A stretch of 52,490 bases of DNA, taken from contig CANEDP010000009.1 in NCBI GenBank assembly GCA_947426305.1, positions 1 through 52,490 of the forward strand. The letters run 5' to 3'. Positions 16,150 through 26,946 of the stretch are shown here, piece by piece. Numbering within the stretch: the stretch's first letter is position 1; every line of letters begins with the position of its first letter. The notes under the pieces were generated by a model, which saw only the letters and a list, made by a program, of their open reading frames with translations, had not been told where the DNA came from and searched no databases. Source of the stretch: an uncultured Clostridia bacterium. Lineage in GTDB: Bacteria; Bacillota; Clostridia; TANB77; CAG-508. The position numbers and the translations under genes were made by a program.

Positions 16150-18441
16150 TTATATTACTTTTCTTCCTTCTGCCTTGCCATATTTCAAATAATGCATATA
16201 ATATTCTTTATAATTATTTTGATATGCTTCTTGCAAATCCTTATATGTTGCTCTATAAACTTTAATATTAAATGTCCTGCTCGTTCTTCTGCCTTCATAT
16301 ATGCCATGATTTAAGAAATGAATAATTGCTAATTGATAATTAGTTCCGAAAGCTGCCTTAATATCTGGATGATAATCTACATAGGCTCTTACATCAAATA
16401 TCGTGCTGGCATTTCTTCCTTCGCTTAGTCCGTAGTTTTTGAAATGTTGATAAACTTTTTTATAGTTTGTTTTATAGGCATTTCTTATATCTGCATACAA
16501 TGATAAATAGATATTTGGATCAAAGAAAATACTTGCTGTACGGCGCTCGTTAATTCCATATTTCACAAAATGAATCAACAAAGCACTTCCATTATTTCCA
16601 TAAGCCATTTCTAAATCTTTGTAATTTGCTTTATAAATTTCTGGACTATACACAATAGAAGCTGTTCTTCCTTCTTGAATTCCATGTTGAAGCCAATGCC
16701 TTTTTAGTAGCTCACTATTATTTCCAAAAGCTGCTTTTATATCTAAATTGCATTCAGAATATATCGTAGGGTCAAATAAGATATCTTCTACTACCGCATC
16801 AAAACCACCTATTCTTCCTTCTTGGATTCCGTAATTGATATAATGCTGAATTAATTGCATACTATCCATATTAGTTAAATCTCTATAATAATATTTATAA
16901 AAAGTACCATCATATTGTGCCGAACTTTTTCTATATTCTTTATAACCATGATTCATAAAGTGATTGCATCCAGCAAGATAATCATTTCCAAAAGCTACTT
17001 TTAAATCGTAATTATTTTCCACATAATATTTTACATTAAATACAGGCGAAGAGCTTCTTCCTTCTTGCATTCCAGTATTTATGAAATGCTCATACAATTT
17101 TGATTCATTATAGCCAAATGCTGCTTTTAAATCTGCATGATTGTCTGCATAATATTGATAATCAAAAATAAAGGTTGGAAAATTATTTTTCTTTGAAATA
17201 TCAGAACGCAGTACATAACCATAAGTTCCATCTGTGTTGGAAACGATAATATCCCAATATTTTCCATCAGAAGATGTCTTGGTAGCTCGCTCAACCACTC
17301 TTATTTTTTCGTTTTTATTCAAATAGCCAACAATTCTACTGCTATTTGGCGCTGCTCTTACTGCTAATTTATCTTTTAGAACTTCAGCATCTTCAAAATT
17401 AATGGTAGAATTCTCAGTAGTGCTTGGTCTGCTACACACTTTAGCTGGCATATTTTCATATAACGGAATGACAAATGTGTGATTAATCGTAGATAATGTC
17501 CCTGAAGTTGTATAATAACTTTTTAGCAAAGTGCTACTTGTTTGTGCTCCCATAATATCTTGTTGATATTGATGTGAAAACAAAGAAGCTTGATTGATGA
17601 CATTAAATCTTTGATAATACAGCGTATTTTGTCCACGTCCAATATATTGCGATTTGTAATAATCAGAACCACCAATAATAGAACTTTCTATAGAGTTCCA
17701 TCCTTTATTTTGAGCATATTTTAAACCATTTGTGATAACTGTGCTTTGCCCATTTCCATAAGCTCCAACATTAAAGAAATTGTAATATCCAGCATATTGA
17801 CCATTATAGCCATTTCCTGAAATTAGTGGAGATGTTCCTTTTCCTTGCTCATTAAAAATTTTGGCTAAAATCGAATAACCATTCAAATTGCACTGTGAAC
17901 TTGCTTTTACAATAGCATTAATGGTCGTCGGATTGTTCAGATATCCATAAGAAGCATATTTATTACTAATAACTTGCTGAATATTTTCAGCTGTCACATC
18001 AGCACTTTCTAGATTTTTAAATTGGTATACACTGGTTTCGTCTAGTGAATTTCTTGGATCCATCATATATTTGATAGCATCAATAGAAGCACAGTTCCAA
18101 CCTGTGTCGTATTTTGTCGAACCACAAATCGGACAATACCATTTTCCTTGATATTTACTCGACTGACTAAATAAATTTTTAGGAGATCTGCCATGTCCTT
18201 GATATTCCATAGTAATTGCCTCTGTCCAGTCAATTCCTGTGTAGCAAACTTCAAAATGGTAATTACTGTATTGTCTTTGTAATTTTTGAATTTCACTTTT
18301 TACTCCTGGATATTTGCTTTCATTAATTCCGTTAATATCAGAACTCAACGTCACTGCAAATGAAAGGCTATTACTCATTAATAAAATAGAAATAAAACTG
18401 GCAAAAATAATTAAAATCTTCGCTAATTTGCTATTTTTCAT
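16150..18441 (-). CDS. secreted endo-beta-N-acetylglucosaminidase with SH3b and C-terminal repeats
   Basis: The 763-aa protein begins with a signal peptide (about 1-30). A glucosaminidase-type peptidoglycan hydrolase domain follows (about 60-325; GYSILAKIFNEQGKGTSPLI and YYNFFNVGAYGNG are typical of the LytD-like fold, with the Glu of NEQGKG the likely catalytic acid). A small SH3b-like domain lies at about 345-410, and then about eight repeats of 40-45 residues run to the C-terminus. The repeat core is DLKAAFGNN, then H-F, then a G-x-x-EGR ending. Such repeats probably bind the cell wall. It has a consensus promoter and terminator and stands alone. A CxxC pair (CPICGST) in the N-terminal part could bind metal or form a disulfide. 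Confidence 0.88.
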   Translation of the reverse strand: MKNSKLAKILIIFASFISILLMSNSLSFAVTLSSDINGINESKYPGVKSEIQKLQRQYSNYHFEVCYTGIDWTEAITMEYQGHGRSPKNLFSQSSKYQGKWYCPICGSTKYDTGWNCASIDAIKYMMDPRNSLDETSVYQFKNLESADVTAENIQQVISNKYASYGYLNNPTTINAIVKASSQCNLNGYSILAKIFNEQGKGTSPLISGNGYNGQYAGYYNFFNVGAYGNGQSTVITNGLKYAQNKGWNSIESSIIGGSDYYKSQYIGRGQNTLYYQRFNVINQASLFSHQYQQDIMGAQTSSTLLKSYYTTSGTLSTINHTFVIPLYENMPAKVCSRPSTTENSTINFEDAEVLKDKLAVRAAPNSSRIVGYLNKNEKIRVVERATKTSSDGKYWDIIVSNTDGTYGYVLRSDISKKNNFPTFIFDYQYYADNHADLKAAFGYNESKLYEHFINTGMQEGRSSSPVFNVKYYVENNYDLKVAFGNDYLAGCNHFMNHGYKEYRKSSAQYDGTFYKYYYRDLTNMDSMQLIQHYINYGIQEGRIGGFDAVVEDILFDPTIYSECNLDIKAAFGNNSELLKRHWLQHGIQEGRTASIVYSPEIYKANYKDLEMAYGNNGSALLIHFVKYGINERRTASIFFDPNIYLSLYADIRNAYKTNYKKVYQHFKNYGLSEGRNASTIFDVRAYVDYHPDIKAAFGTNYQLAIIHFLNHGIYEGRRTSRTFNIKVYRATYKDLQEAYQNNYKEYYMHYLKYGKAEGRKVI

Positions 18442-18473
18442 CCTAATCCCTCCTAATATGTTATTATGATAAA

Positions 18474-18502
18474 ATTATATATTTTTTAGTCAAAAAAGTC
18501 AA
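18474..18502 (-). promoter_or_regulatory. promoter of the glucosaminidase gene
   Basis: Minus strand TTGACT (18497-18502) and TATAAT (18474-18479) with a 17-nt spacer. A second TTGACT lies within the spacer. Confidence 0.75.
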
Positions 18503-18536
18503 TACGAAAAAAATATTTGATGTCAAATTTTGTCAA

Positions 18537-18568
18537 AAAAGGACTTTCCAATCCTTGAAAGCCCTTTT
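18537..18568 (-). terminator. terminator of the secD-secF operon
   Basis: AAAGGGCTTTC pairs with GAAAGTCCTTT on the minus strand (one G-U pair) around an 8-nt loop, followed by Ts. It overlaps the stop of the 377-aa gene. Confidence 0.75.
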
Positions 18569-19701
18569 TATTGAAATTTTGTAATGTCTTTTATATGAGT
18601 TGCAAAATATGGTTTCTCTTTCCCATTTTCTCGTAAAAATAGCGTAAATTCATCATCGAAATAAAAATATCTTGGCAATTCTTCTGTAGGTCGTTCTAGT
18701 GAAGTAGTACACACTTCCAAATCGATAACTGCTTCACTTTTAATAGAACCACCTTTTTCATCTAAATTCATTTTAATCGTTTGAATAGCTTTTACAATCG
18801 TAGCAACATCTTCATCTGCTGTATAAAATTCTTTGTTTTCCAATTCGTGATATTCTCTTTTTACATCAAAATCAATCTCTGGTATTTTTAAATAATCGCT
18901 TTCTTTCAATAAGTCACTTCCCTCATAAAATTCCGATTTTTTCATTATATCCTCATAAATCTGCCCAAAAGTATTGTCTTGATTACCTTTGGATAAAATC
19001 ACTTGGTCGCCTTCGACTGTATTTAAAATAACCGCATAATCTTGCTGTGTGTTATAATAAAGCACCTTCACTTGATTTCTAACCTTTTCATTGGTTTTGC
19101 TATCAATTCCAAAATACGAAATATTTTCATACTGATTTGCAAATTTACCCTGCTCTAATTTACTAAATTGATAAGGATATGAAAAATCACGTTTTAACAT
19201 TGTATAAAACAAATAACGCTTGATATCTTCTTTCCCTTGGTCTAGCTGGTTTTCAGTCCAATCAACATTTCCCAGAACATCACTGGTTTCGCCAAATTTT
19301 TCTTGAATTCCTTTTTCGATTTCGTTTTTCAAATCTAAGGTTTTCAATCCAAATTTTTTATAATAATACTCCTCTGAAATCGAATTTTCATTAAAATCTT
19401 GCTGATTCAAATGTTCCACCATTTCAAGCGGTTCCAAAAACTGAACTTTTTGATGAATCACTTCGTTTATCATGTCGTTCCAAATCAATTGAAATGTCCC
19501 ACACCAAGCGGTATCTGCAGAAATCACATCATTCATGGTTGGTACAACTTCAAGTTTATCGGAAGTTTCAAGATTAGAGTCTATTTTCGGAAATTCCACT
19601 ATACAGGCTTTTTTAGATAACCTCGTTATTAGAAAATACAAACCTATCCCGAAAATTATCATTAATCCGATAACCAATAATATCTTGGCTTTTTGCTTCA
19701 T
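18568..19701 (-). CDS. membrane-anchored protein of unknown function
   Basis: The 377-aa protein has one N-terminal membrane segment (about residues 5-26) and a large soluble part outside the cell. The soluble part starts near DTAWCGTFQLIWNDMINEVI (about residue 63) and is rich in acidic and aromatic residues. I do not recognise the family with confidence. The start region (TAWCGTFQL-WND) recalls secreted serpin-like or peptidase-associated proteins, but this is weak. It follows secF by three bases, so it is in the Sec operon and may act at the membrane with the secretion machinery. Confidence 0.6.
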   Translation of the reverse strand: MKQKAKILLVIGLMIIFGIGLYFLITRLSKKACIVEFPKIDSNLETSDKLEVVPTMNDVISADTAWCGTFQLIWNDMINEVIHQKVQFLEPLEMVEHLNQQDFNENSISEEYYYKKFGLKTLDLKNEIEKGIQEKFGETSDVLGNVDWTENQLDQGKEDIKRYLFYTMLKRDFSYPYQFSKLEQGKFANQYENISYFGIDSKTNEKVRNQVKVLYYNTQQDYAVILNTVEGDQVILSKGNQDNTFGQIYEDIMKKSEFYEGSDLLKESDYLKIPEIDFDVKREYHELENKEFYTADEDVATIVKAIQTIKMNLDEKGGSIKSEAVIDLEVCTTSLERPTEELPRYFYFDDEFTLFLRENGKEKPYFATHIKDITKFQ

Positions 19702-19704
19702 TTT

Positions 19705-20370
19705 TTATTTCTCCTCATTTGTAATCTCAACACTTTGTGCCAATTTTCTTTCATTGCGATTTACAAAAGAAACTAATTTAGCAATCACAACTACCATAAG
19801 CAAGAAAATAACGAAGTCATCAACTGGAATGCGAACAATCGCAATTAAACTCACTAAAATAGCTTCTGCCAAAATCATCTTTAAAATAGAATCCATTACC
19901 AATGAAACGGATTGGATATTTCTAAAACGTATCAAACTGTAAATATATACAATAACCATAATCAGCAACATTGGCATGATATAAGGTTTAACCACATCTC
20001 GAATTCGTTTATTAGAAATCGAATAAACATTCAAATCTTCCACTGTTTTTTCTGTCTCAAATTTTTCATTCACTTTGCTAATCAAATTTGCTTTTTCTTC
20101 GTCTGTTATTGATTTCACATTAATTTGCAAAGAATCACCAAATACTTCTAATTCCTTAGCTACATATTTCTTATCTTGAAATACATCATCACAAATCTCT
20201 TCAATTTGGCTTATGTTTACCTCTTTTCCCACTTTTAACTCAATTGCTTCGTGTTTTCCAAACAGCAACGATACGTTAAATCCCTTTAAAGCAACTACAA
20301 TTAAGCCTGCTATCATTAAAAGAATCAATCCTAAAATTACTATTTTTTTACTATTTTTATTGATATCCAT
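19705..20370 (-). CDS. divergent, shortened SecF-like protein
   Basis: The 221-aa protein begins with a membrane helix (about 9-30) and a small extracytoplasmic domain with KHEAIELKVGKEVNISQIEE, the position where SecF has its beta-rich P1 domain. At least three or four more helices follow from about residue 128. SecF is usually near 300 aa with six helices, so this one is short and weakly conserved. The call rests on the adjacent SecD-like gene, the arrangement of helices and the operon. SecDF uses the proton gradient to pull secreted proteins across the membrane. No frameshift is seen in it. Confidence 0.65.
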   Translation of the reverse strand: MDINKNSKKIVILGLILLMIAGLIVVALKGFNVSLLFGKHEAIELKVGKEVNISQIEEICDDVFQDKKYVAKELEVFGDSLQINVKSITDEEKANLISKVNEKFETEKTVEDLNVYSISNKRIRDVVKPYIMPMLLIMVIVYIYSLIRFRNIQSVSLVMDSILKMILAEAILVSLIAIVRIPVDDFVIFLLMVVVIAKLVSFVNRNERKLAQSVEITNEEK

Positions 20371-20373
20371 TTT

Positions 20374-21849
20374 TTAATCCTCTCTATCCAAAACTGTTCT
20401 TGTCAATGCAACATTGTATAATACATTCAAAATCATCGCCCAGAACACAACCATTCCAACACTATTGATGGCATAATTTTGGGTAAATGTAAACACAAGT
20501 GCTGTTACAACAAGTGGAATGGATGCTAAATAAAACTTCTTGCTTACTTCGGCATAAGCTTGCCCTATTTTTTGCGTTTCCAAATGTTTTACAATCATCT
20601 TAATAAATGCCATATTGACAACAATCATAAGTATGCTTGCAAAAACTGCATTAATCGTCATCTCTACATTAGTATATTTAAAAATCAACGATAATACGGC
20701 AATATATCCCATATTTAAAATCGCAGCTAAAACTCCATTTTTCTTGAATTTCACAATATAGAAAATCGCAGGAACAACCACTAATATCACAAAAAATGTA
20801 ATCTCTAAATTTTGCTTACTTGCAATCCATTCTGATTTAACAAAATTATCGGTTTCCAATTCATAAGTAACAGGCAAAACCCCTGAGTTTATCATATTCG
20901 CAAGTGTCTTGGCTGACTGATAATCTTCTAGGAAATCTTCATATTTTGTTCTTTCTTGTCCTACTGCAATTTGTAACAAACCGCTTGACATTTCTTCTCC
21001 GAAATAAGTTGTCATCATCGTGTCATCATCAAATACGATAGAAACCATCTTTTTTTCAGTTTCTTTCTCTTCTTCGGAATTTTCCTCTGCATTTTCCTCC
21101 GTTTGTTCTTGTTCTTCGCCTTCTGTTTCTTCTTTGATTTCAACATATTTGTTGCTGATATCCTTTAATTTTTGAGCTCCTTCTTTGTTAAATTCAATTT
21201 GCAAATACGTGTTATACGTAGATTGATTAGAATACACAACGCTTGCATTTTTAATATCAAGGTTGTCCATCAAAACAAGTCCATTTTGATAGTCTATGAT
21301 TTGAAATTTTCCTGGTTTTGAAGCCAACTGTTCCACTAAATGAACTGTTTCGTCATCATTTTCACTTTCTATGACCAATTTTCCAGTAACATCATCAATT
21401 CTTAGATTGTATTCATCTAACTCTTCTTGTTTCAATCTTTTTTGAATCATTTTTTTGGCTTGTTCAAAATTTTCTTTGGTTAATTTGTCATCTGGATTGA
21501 CTTTGATTTTTCTTGTTTCTTTAGCATAAGGCACTTCTTCTACATTTTCTGTATCAGTTGTATCTTCTGCATTTTCAGGATTTTCTTCCTCTTCTTGTGT
21601 TACACTACTTCCTTCTTTCCAAACTTCGCCTTGGATATTTCCTTGCTCGTCCACATAAACATATTTTTCTTCTTCTTTGTCATCCACGGCATACCTTAAT
21701 TCCCTTGCTCCTTCAACATCCATACCATATTGATAATCTGCCACCAAATTTCTCCATACACCATTTTCCTTTTGATAAACACCCACAAAGGCAACAATTG
21801 ATACGAGTATCACAAATAATGTTCCTATCACTACTTTCCATTTTTTCAC
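20374..21849 (-). CDS. secD: divergent SecD-like protein translocase subunit
   Basis: The 491-aa protein has an N-terminal helix (6-24), a long extracytoplasmic region (about 25-325) and a C-terminal block of about five helices, the SecD plan. The family feature GMDVEGARELRYAV (about residue 42) corresponds to the SecD segment usually GLDLxGGxxxxL. A KPGKFQIIDYQNGLVL segment near 185 and GVLPVTYELE near 318 fit the P1 base. Two acidic low-complexity inserts (about 80-105 and 236-262, rich in Glu) are unusual. Spacing of three bases to the SecF-like gene indicates one operon. Confidence 0.75.
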   Translation of the reverse strand: MKKWKVVIGTLFVILVSIVAFVGVYQKENGVWRNLVADYQYGMDVEGARELRYAVDDKEEEKYVYVDEQGNIQGEVWKEGSSVTQEEEENPENAEDTTDTENVEEVPYAKETRKIKVNPDDKLTKENFEQAKKMIQKRLKQEELDEYNLRIDDVTGKLVIESENDDETVHLVEQLASKPGKFQIIDYQNGLVLMDNLDIKNASVVYSNQSTYNTYLQIEFNKEGAQKLKDISNKYVEIKEETEGEEQEQTEENAEENSEEEKETEKKMVSIVFDDDTMMTTYFGEEMSSGLLQIAVGQERTKYEDFLEDYQSAKTLANMINSGVLPVTYELETDNFVKSEWIASKQNLEITFFVILVVVPAIFYIVKFKKNGVLAAILNMGYIAVLSLIFKYTNVEMTINAVFASILMIVVNMAFIKMIVKHLETQKIGQAYAEVSKKFYLASIPLVVTALVFTFTQNYAINSVGMVVFWAMILNVLYNVALTRTVLDRED

Positions 21850-21865
21850 AACCTTTTCCTCCTAT

Positions 21866-22525
21866 TTATAATAAATTTGTATCATTAATAATTAATTCAA
21901 ACCATAATCCCAAATATTTTGCTGCGCGTTTGCTCATTTGCGTACGCTCCATAAAAATTTCAAAATAATCAATCACAGGACATATTTTGGTATCAATTTT
22001 CAAATCTAATATGACTTTTTTCTGCTTTGTATCAATTCGTAATTCCGAATTTGTAACAGCATAATTTACTTCATCATGTTTGTCAAAAATCGTTCGATCT
22101 TTTTTGGAAACTCTGCTTCTGTGCACATCTGACTTGTCCGCTAAAATCAAGGCAGCAGAAATATCACTTACTGCTGTACCTGTATTTTCATCATGATTTC
22201 CAATTGCCATCATAATTTCGGTTCGATCCGACGTTTCCATTCCCATTTCTTTTAAAATTTGATATGCTAAAATCGCACCAGAATGAGCATGATCAATTCG
22301 ATTAACCGAATTTCCAATATCGTGAATATATCCTGCAATTTTAGCAAGTTCAATTCTGTGTTCGTCATACCCCAAAGTTTGCAAAATAGAACCAGCCCTT
22401 TCGGCAACAAGCATACAATGCCTGCCAGAATGTTCAGTATACCCTAGAACATCTAACTGCTTTTGCGCATTTTTCATCATTTCTTTTATCTCGATATTTC
22501 CTATAACGTCATCAAAATTTATCAT
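21866..22525 (-). CDS. HD-domain phosphohydrolase
   Basis: The start at 22525 is chosen because TTAGGAGGACAT precedes that ATG. The 219-aa protein has an HD domain with metal ligands in HSGRHCMLVAERAG, the HD pair in IAGYIHDIGN, and downstream His/Asp positions in AIGNHDENTG and ILADKSDVHRSRV. HD proteins of this group cleave phosphoesters of nucleotides or nucleic acids; the substrate is unknown. An HD gene commonly sits between TIGR04086 and secD in Clostridia, as here. Confidence 0.82.
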   Translation of the reverse strand: MINFDDVIGNIEIKEMMKNAQKQLDVLGYTEHSGRHCMLVAERAGSILQTLGYDEHRIELAKIAGYIHDIGNSVNRIDHAHSGAILAYQILKEMGMETSDRTEIMMAIGNHDENTGTAVSDISAALILADKSDVHRSRVSKKDRTIFDKHDEVNYAVTNSELRIDTKQKKVILDLKIDTKICPVIDYFEIFMERTQMSKRAAKYLGLWFELIINDTNLL

Positions 22526-22596
22526 ATGTCCTCCTAAATCTTTCGTCTTGGTTATTTTACAATATTTTTCAAAAAATATCAACTACTTTTGGAAAT

Positions 22597-22998
22597 TTAT
22601 TTTAAATTCACTCCCAAAACGCCACCAATTGCACCACCGACAATTCCAAACGTAATCATAACAACCGCATTTGCATTCAATGAAAAATCAAAATTTAAAA
22701 TGCTAGATAGCAAATACAAAATAAGCATATAAATCAGCCCTAGCAAACTTCCATAAATCATGCCTTTATTTTCAATTCTTTTTGCCACCAAAAAGCTACT
22801 TACCAAAATGCTAAACGCAGAAATAAAAATAACTGTTGGCATAATCACACTTTCTTTCACATTCGAAAAACTAAGCACCATGGATAAAACTAGCATCATC
22901 AGCAAACTCAAAATCATCGAAATGCAGATTCCTTTTACCATTAACAAAAATTTATTTCCCCCACCATTTTCATTCAAATCTTCCATACTTCCCTCCAA
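22597..22998 (-). CDS. TIGR04086 family membrane protein
   Basis: The 133-aa protein has four hydrophobic helices (about 18-40, 47-66, 78-98 and 107-130) and little else. Small four-helix proteins of this family lie near tgt, yajC and secD in Clostridia; the function is unknown. The gene order WG-repeat gene, this gene, HD gene, secD supports the assignment. Confidence 0.75.
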   Translation of the reverse strand: MEGSMEDLNENGGGNKFLLMVKGICISMILSLLMMLVLSMVLSFSNVKESVIMPTVIFISAFSILVSSFLVAKRIENKGMIYGSLLGLIYMLILYLLSSILNFDFSLNANAVVMITFGIVGGAIGGVLGVNLK

Positions 22999-23048
22999 AA
23001 TAAAAAATCTCTTTTAAGAAATTATATTTCCAAAAAAGATTTTTTATT
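22999..23048 (-). terminator. terminator after the WG-repeat gene
   Basis: AATAAAAAATCT (22999-23010) and AGATTTTTTATT (23037-23048) form a 12-bp stem that is rich in A-T pairs, in the gap between the WG-repeat gene and TIGR04086. Confidence 0.55.
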
Positions 23049-23057
23049 CCTATTATT

Positions 23058-24672
23058 TTATTCTTCCATTTGGTCTTCGTTTAAATTTTCGCCATTATTT
23101 TGATTTACATTAATTAAATTATTTTCTTTCAAAAAAACTTCCAAATCAGTTTCCTGTTCGTCCGATTCCAAATAATATTTTGTAACTCCAGCTCTTGTTT
23201 TAGCATAAATTTTTGACCAAACACAAGGTACAATTAAACGTTTTGCTTCTGCATCAAAAATTCCATATAAGTCATTAAATTTTACAACAATTCCTTTTAT
23301 TCCAGTACTCTCTGGAATCGTTAATACATTTTCATGCGCTTCTACTGTAGCCGTTTGATTGATTGACGTATTGGTGGTGTTGGTTGTATTTTCATCATCT
23401 TCTTCGTCTTCTTCATCTCTTGAAGATGTATTGGGTCTGTTATTTGTATCCTGATTTTCTTTCGAAGTTGTATTGGCAACATACCCTAAAGAATCGTAAA
23501 CACATTTCAATCTTTCTGTTCCTTCGATATCAATAATTCCAACCTTTCCATTATCATTTACTGGAATACATTCTTCAAATAACAAATTAAAATTTCGAAT
23601 CTCTTCGCCAGAAAATTCTTCTTTATTTTCAATTCCAATCGAATCATACTCCGCATAAACAATCGTATCTCCTTCATGATTTACCACACCAAATTTTTCA
23701 TTTTTTTCTACTAAATATAATTTATTTAATTCATCTAAACTTGCAATACTATCATATTCTGTTGGCTTAATAATCGTGTTTCCTCCGTGCATCTACAATT
23801 CCAACCGATTCTTCTGCTGTTACGAAAAATTCCTCTGTATTTTGGCGATACACAATTTTATCGTATTTCAAGCTAATGATTTCCTTTCCGTCTTTCAAGG
23901 AAATCACACCATATTGGGCACCATCGCCAACAATAAGCATATCATCTGCAATTGCCATTAAATTTTCATAAATATTGCTAACTTCTGAATAGCCTGCATT
24001 TTCTGCAAGTTTTATAATCGTTGGCACTAAATTAGGAATTGAAGCAATACGAATTCTGTTTGCTTGTGATACATTTAATTGAACACTAAATATCTTTGCA
24101 AGTTCCGTAAATGGCACATACAATTCATTATTTATATATTGAATTGACTGATCAATTGCGAAAATTTCTTCTGTTTCATTTTCTGAATCAACAACAATAT
24201 TAATGCTTGCTTTGCCAGTTTCTTCATCCACTAAAATTAAATCTTTTGAAATTTCTTCTTCTGTGCTTGTACGAGCATTTTCATTTAAAATATATTTCGT
24301 AACCGTATTCGAGTTAGCACTCATGGAAACAATTTCATAAGCTGTTCTTAAATAGCAACTTCTAGCATCTTCTGTGTAATTTTTATATTCTCCTTTTTGA
24401 TAAGAATATCCCAATAATTCAGCAAGCTCCCTTACATTCATATATTGTGTACCATCTTCTGACTGTAATAACAAACTTGACGATATTTTCACTTCCTTAT
24501 CATCCACATACATTTTTAACTGTGCTGCATCCTTCTTACGAACATACCCCATAATTCCCAATAAAACGACCACAAGAATAGCACAAATAATCAGTACTGT
24601 TAAAATCGTTTTCTTATTTTTATTATTTTTCTCCATTTGTTCTACAAATTGATTGCTTTCTTCAAAATTCAT
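23058..24672 (-). CDS. membrane-anchored WG-repeat protein, with +1 frameshift at CGG
   Basis: About 537 aa after the frameshift. It has a cytoplasmic N-terminus, one membrane helix (about 22-43), a copper-amine-oxidase-N-like region (about 48-215; QYMNVRELAELLGYSY and LYVPFTELAKIF are typical of that fold) and then WG-type beta repeats. The CGG at 23785-23787 lies inside a repeat. Skipping its C gives VGIVDAGGNTIIKPTEYDS, an exact WG repeat, while frame 0 stops six codons later. A Thr/Asn/Asp/Glu-rich linker is inserted near residue 420. It is probably an extracytoplasmic binding protein. Later repeats (FGVVNHEGDTIV and VGIIDIEGTERL) confirm the restored frame. Confidence 0.85.
23785..23787 (-). 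other. CGG +1 frameshift site in the WG-repeat gene
   Basis: Coding strand GCA-CGG-AGG-AAA. Dropping the C gives GCA-GGA-GGA-AAC (AGGN) and preserves a canonical WG repeat. Confidence 0.9.
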
Positions 24673-24717
24673 TATTTCCTCCTATTTAATTAAAATTTTA
24701 ATCTTAAATATCTCTAA

Positions 24718-25918
<1,201 letters not shown>

Positions 25919-26929
25919 CTATTGAAGTTTTTTTATCGTTTTGCTCTCTAATAATAGTTTATCAAAATCAGAATTTATTTTTTGCATTTTATTAAATTTT
26001 TCATATTCTTTTTCTGCCTTTTCTTCTGCTTGTTTTCTAGAAATTGTACCATTATCTTGCAAAATATTATATTTTCTAAATTCTAAAAATTCATTGATAC
26101 TTTTGGCAAATTCTTCCATTGTAAATGTATTTTCTCTTTCTACTAAATCTTCTATGTAATCAAAATATCCAGCCACCGCTCTTTCTAATCGCTTTATCTC
26201 TTTTTCAGTTAAATAATTTTTCGCAATCATTGCGTCTGATTTCAAGATTCTTCCATTTGGCGAATGTTTCCATGTTGTTAGTCCCATATTTTCTTTTGTA
26301 TGATTAGCATTATTATACACAATTTCAGCCACTGTATTTCCAGTAATTGCATAATGAAACTTATTTTGAATCATAGCATAAAATTTTTGAGTTATCTCTG
26401 AATTCTTGTCATAATCTATACTGCATTCAGCAAAAATATCGGTTACCTGTTGCCATATTCGGCGTTCGCTCGTTCGAATAGAACGAATGCGTTCTAAAAG
26501 TTCTTTAAAATAATCTTTTCCAAATAAATTCTCTGCAGTTTTTAATCTCTCATCATCTAGTACGAATCCTTTTGTCATATATTCTTTTAATATTTTCGTT
26601 GCCCAAATTCTAAATTGGGTTGCTTTTTGGGAATTAACTCTATATCCTACTGATATAATCACATTTAAATTATAAATTTTTACCAGTTTATCAGAATTTG
26701 CAATGTCGATTTTTCCGACATTGCTTTTTTCATCCAATTCTCCTTCTTCAAAGATGTTTTTGATATGTCCTGTTATGGTGGTTCTTGCCTTTCCAAACAA
26801 TTCAGCAATTAATTCTTGTGTTAACCATAAATCATTATTTATGAGCATAACCTGAACTTTTACATCTTCATTTTCGTCTGTATAAATTAAAAATTCTTTT
26901 TTAGCAATGTTTTTTTCGTCTTCGAACAT
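25919..26929 (-). CDS. RhuM family protein
   Basis: The 336-aa protein matches the RhuM family (Pfam Virulence_RhuM). It has an N-terminal DNA-binding-like part (LWLTQELIAELFGKARTTIT, about residues 32-51, then ISVGYRVNSQKATQFRIWA at about 91-109) and a helical C-terminal part with the family segment NKFHYAITGNTVAEIV near residue 190. RhuM was first named from a Salmonella pathogenicity island; its biochemical role is unknown, and members are scattered as accessory genes in Bacillota. It is inserted between queA and tgt, which are usually adjacent, so it was probably acquired. It is complete. Confidence 0.88.
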   Translation of the reverse strand: MFEDEKNIAKKEFLIYTDENEDVKVQVMLINNDLWLTQELIAELFGKARTTITGHIKNIFEEGELDEKSNVGKIDIANSDKLVKIYNLNVIISVGYRVNSQKATQFRIWATKILKEYMTKGFVLDDERLKTAENLFGKDYFKELLERIRSIRTSERRIWQQVTDIFAECSIDYDKNSEITQKFYAMIQNKFHYAITGNTVAEIVYNNANHTKENMGLTTWKHSPNGRILKSDAMIAKNYLTEKEIKRLERAVAGYFDYIEDLVERENTFTMEEFAKSINEFLEFRKYNILQDNGTISRKQAEEKAEKEYEKFNKMQKINSDFDKLLLESKTIKKLQ

Positions 26930-26946
26930 TTTTATTCATTTTCCTC

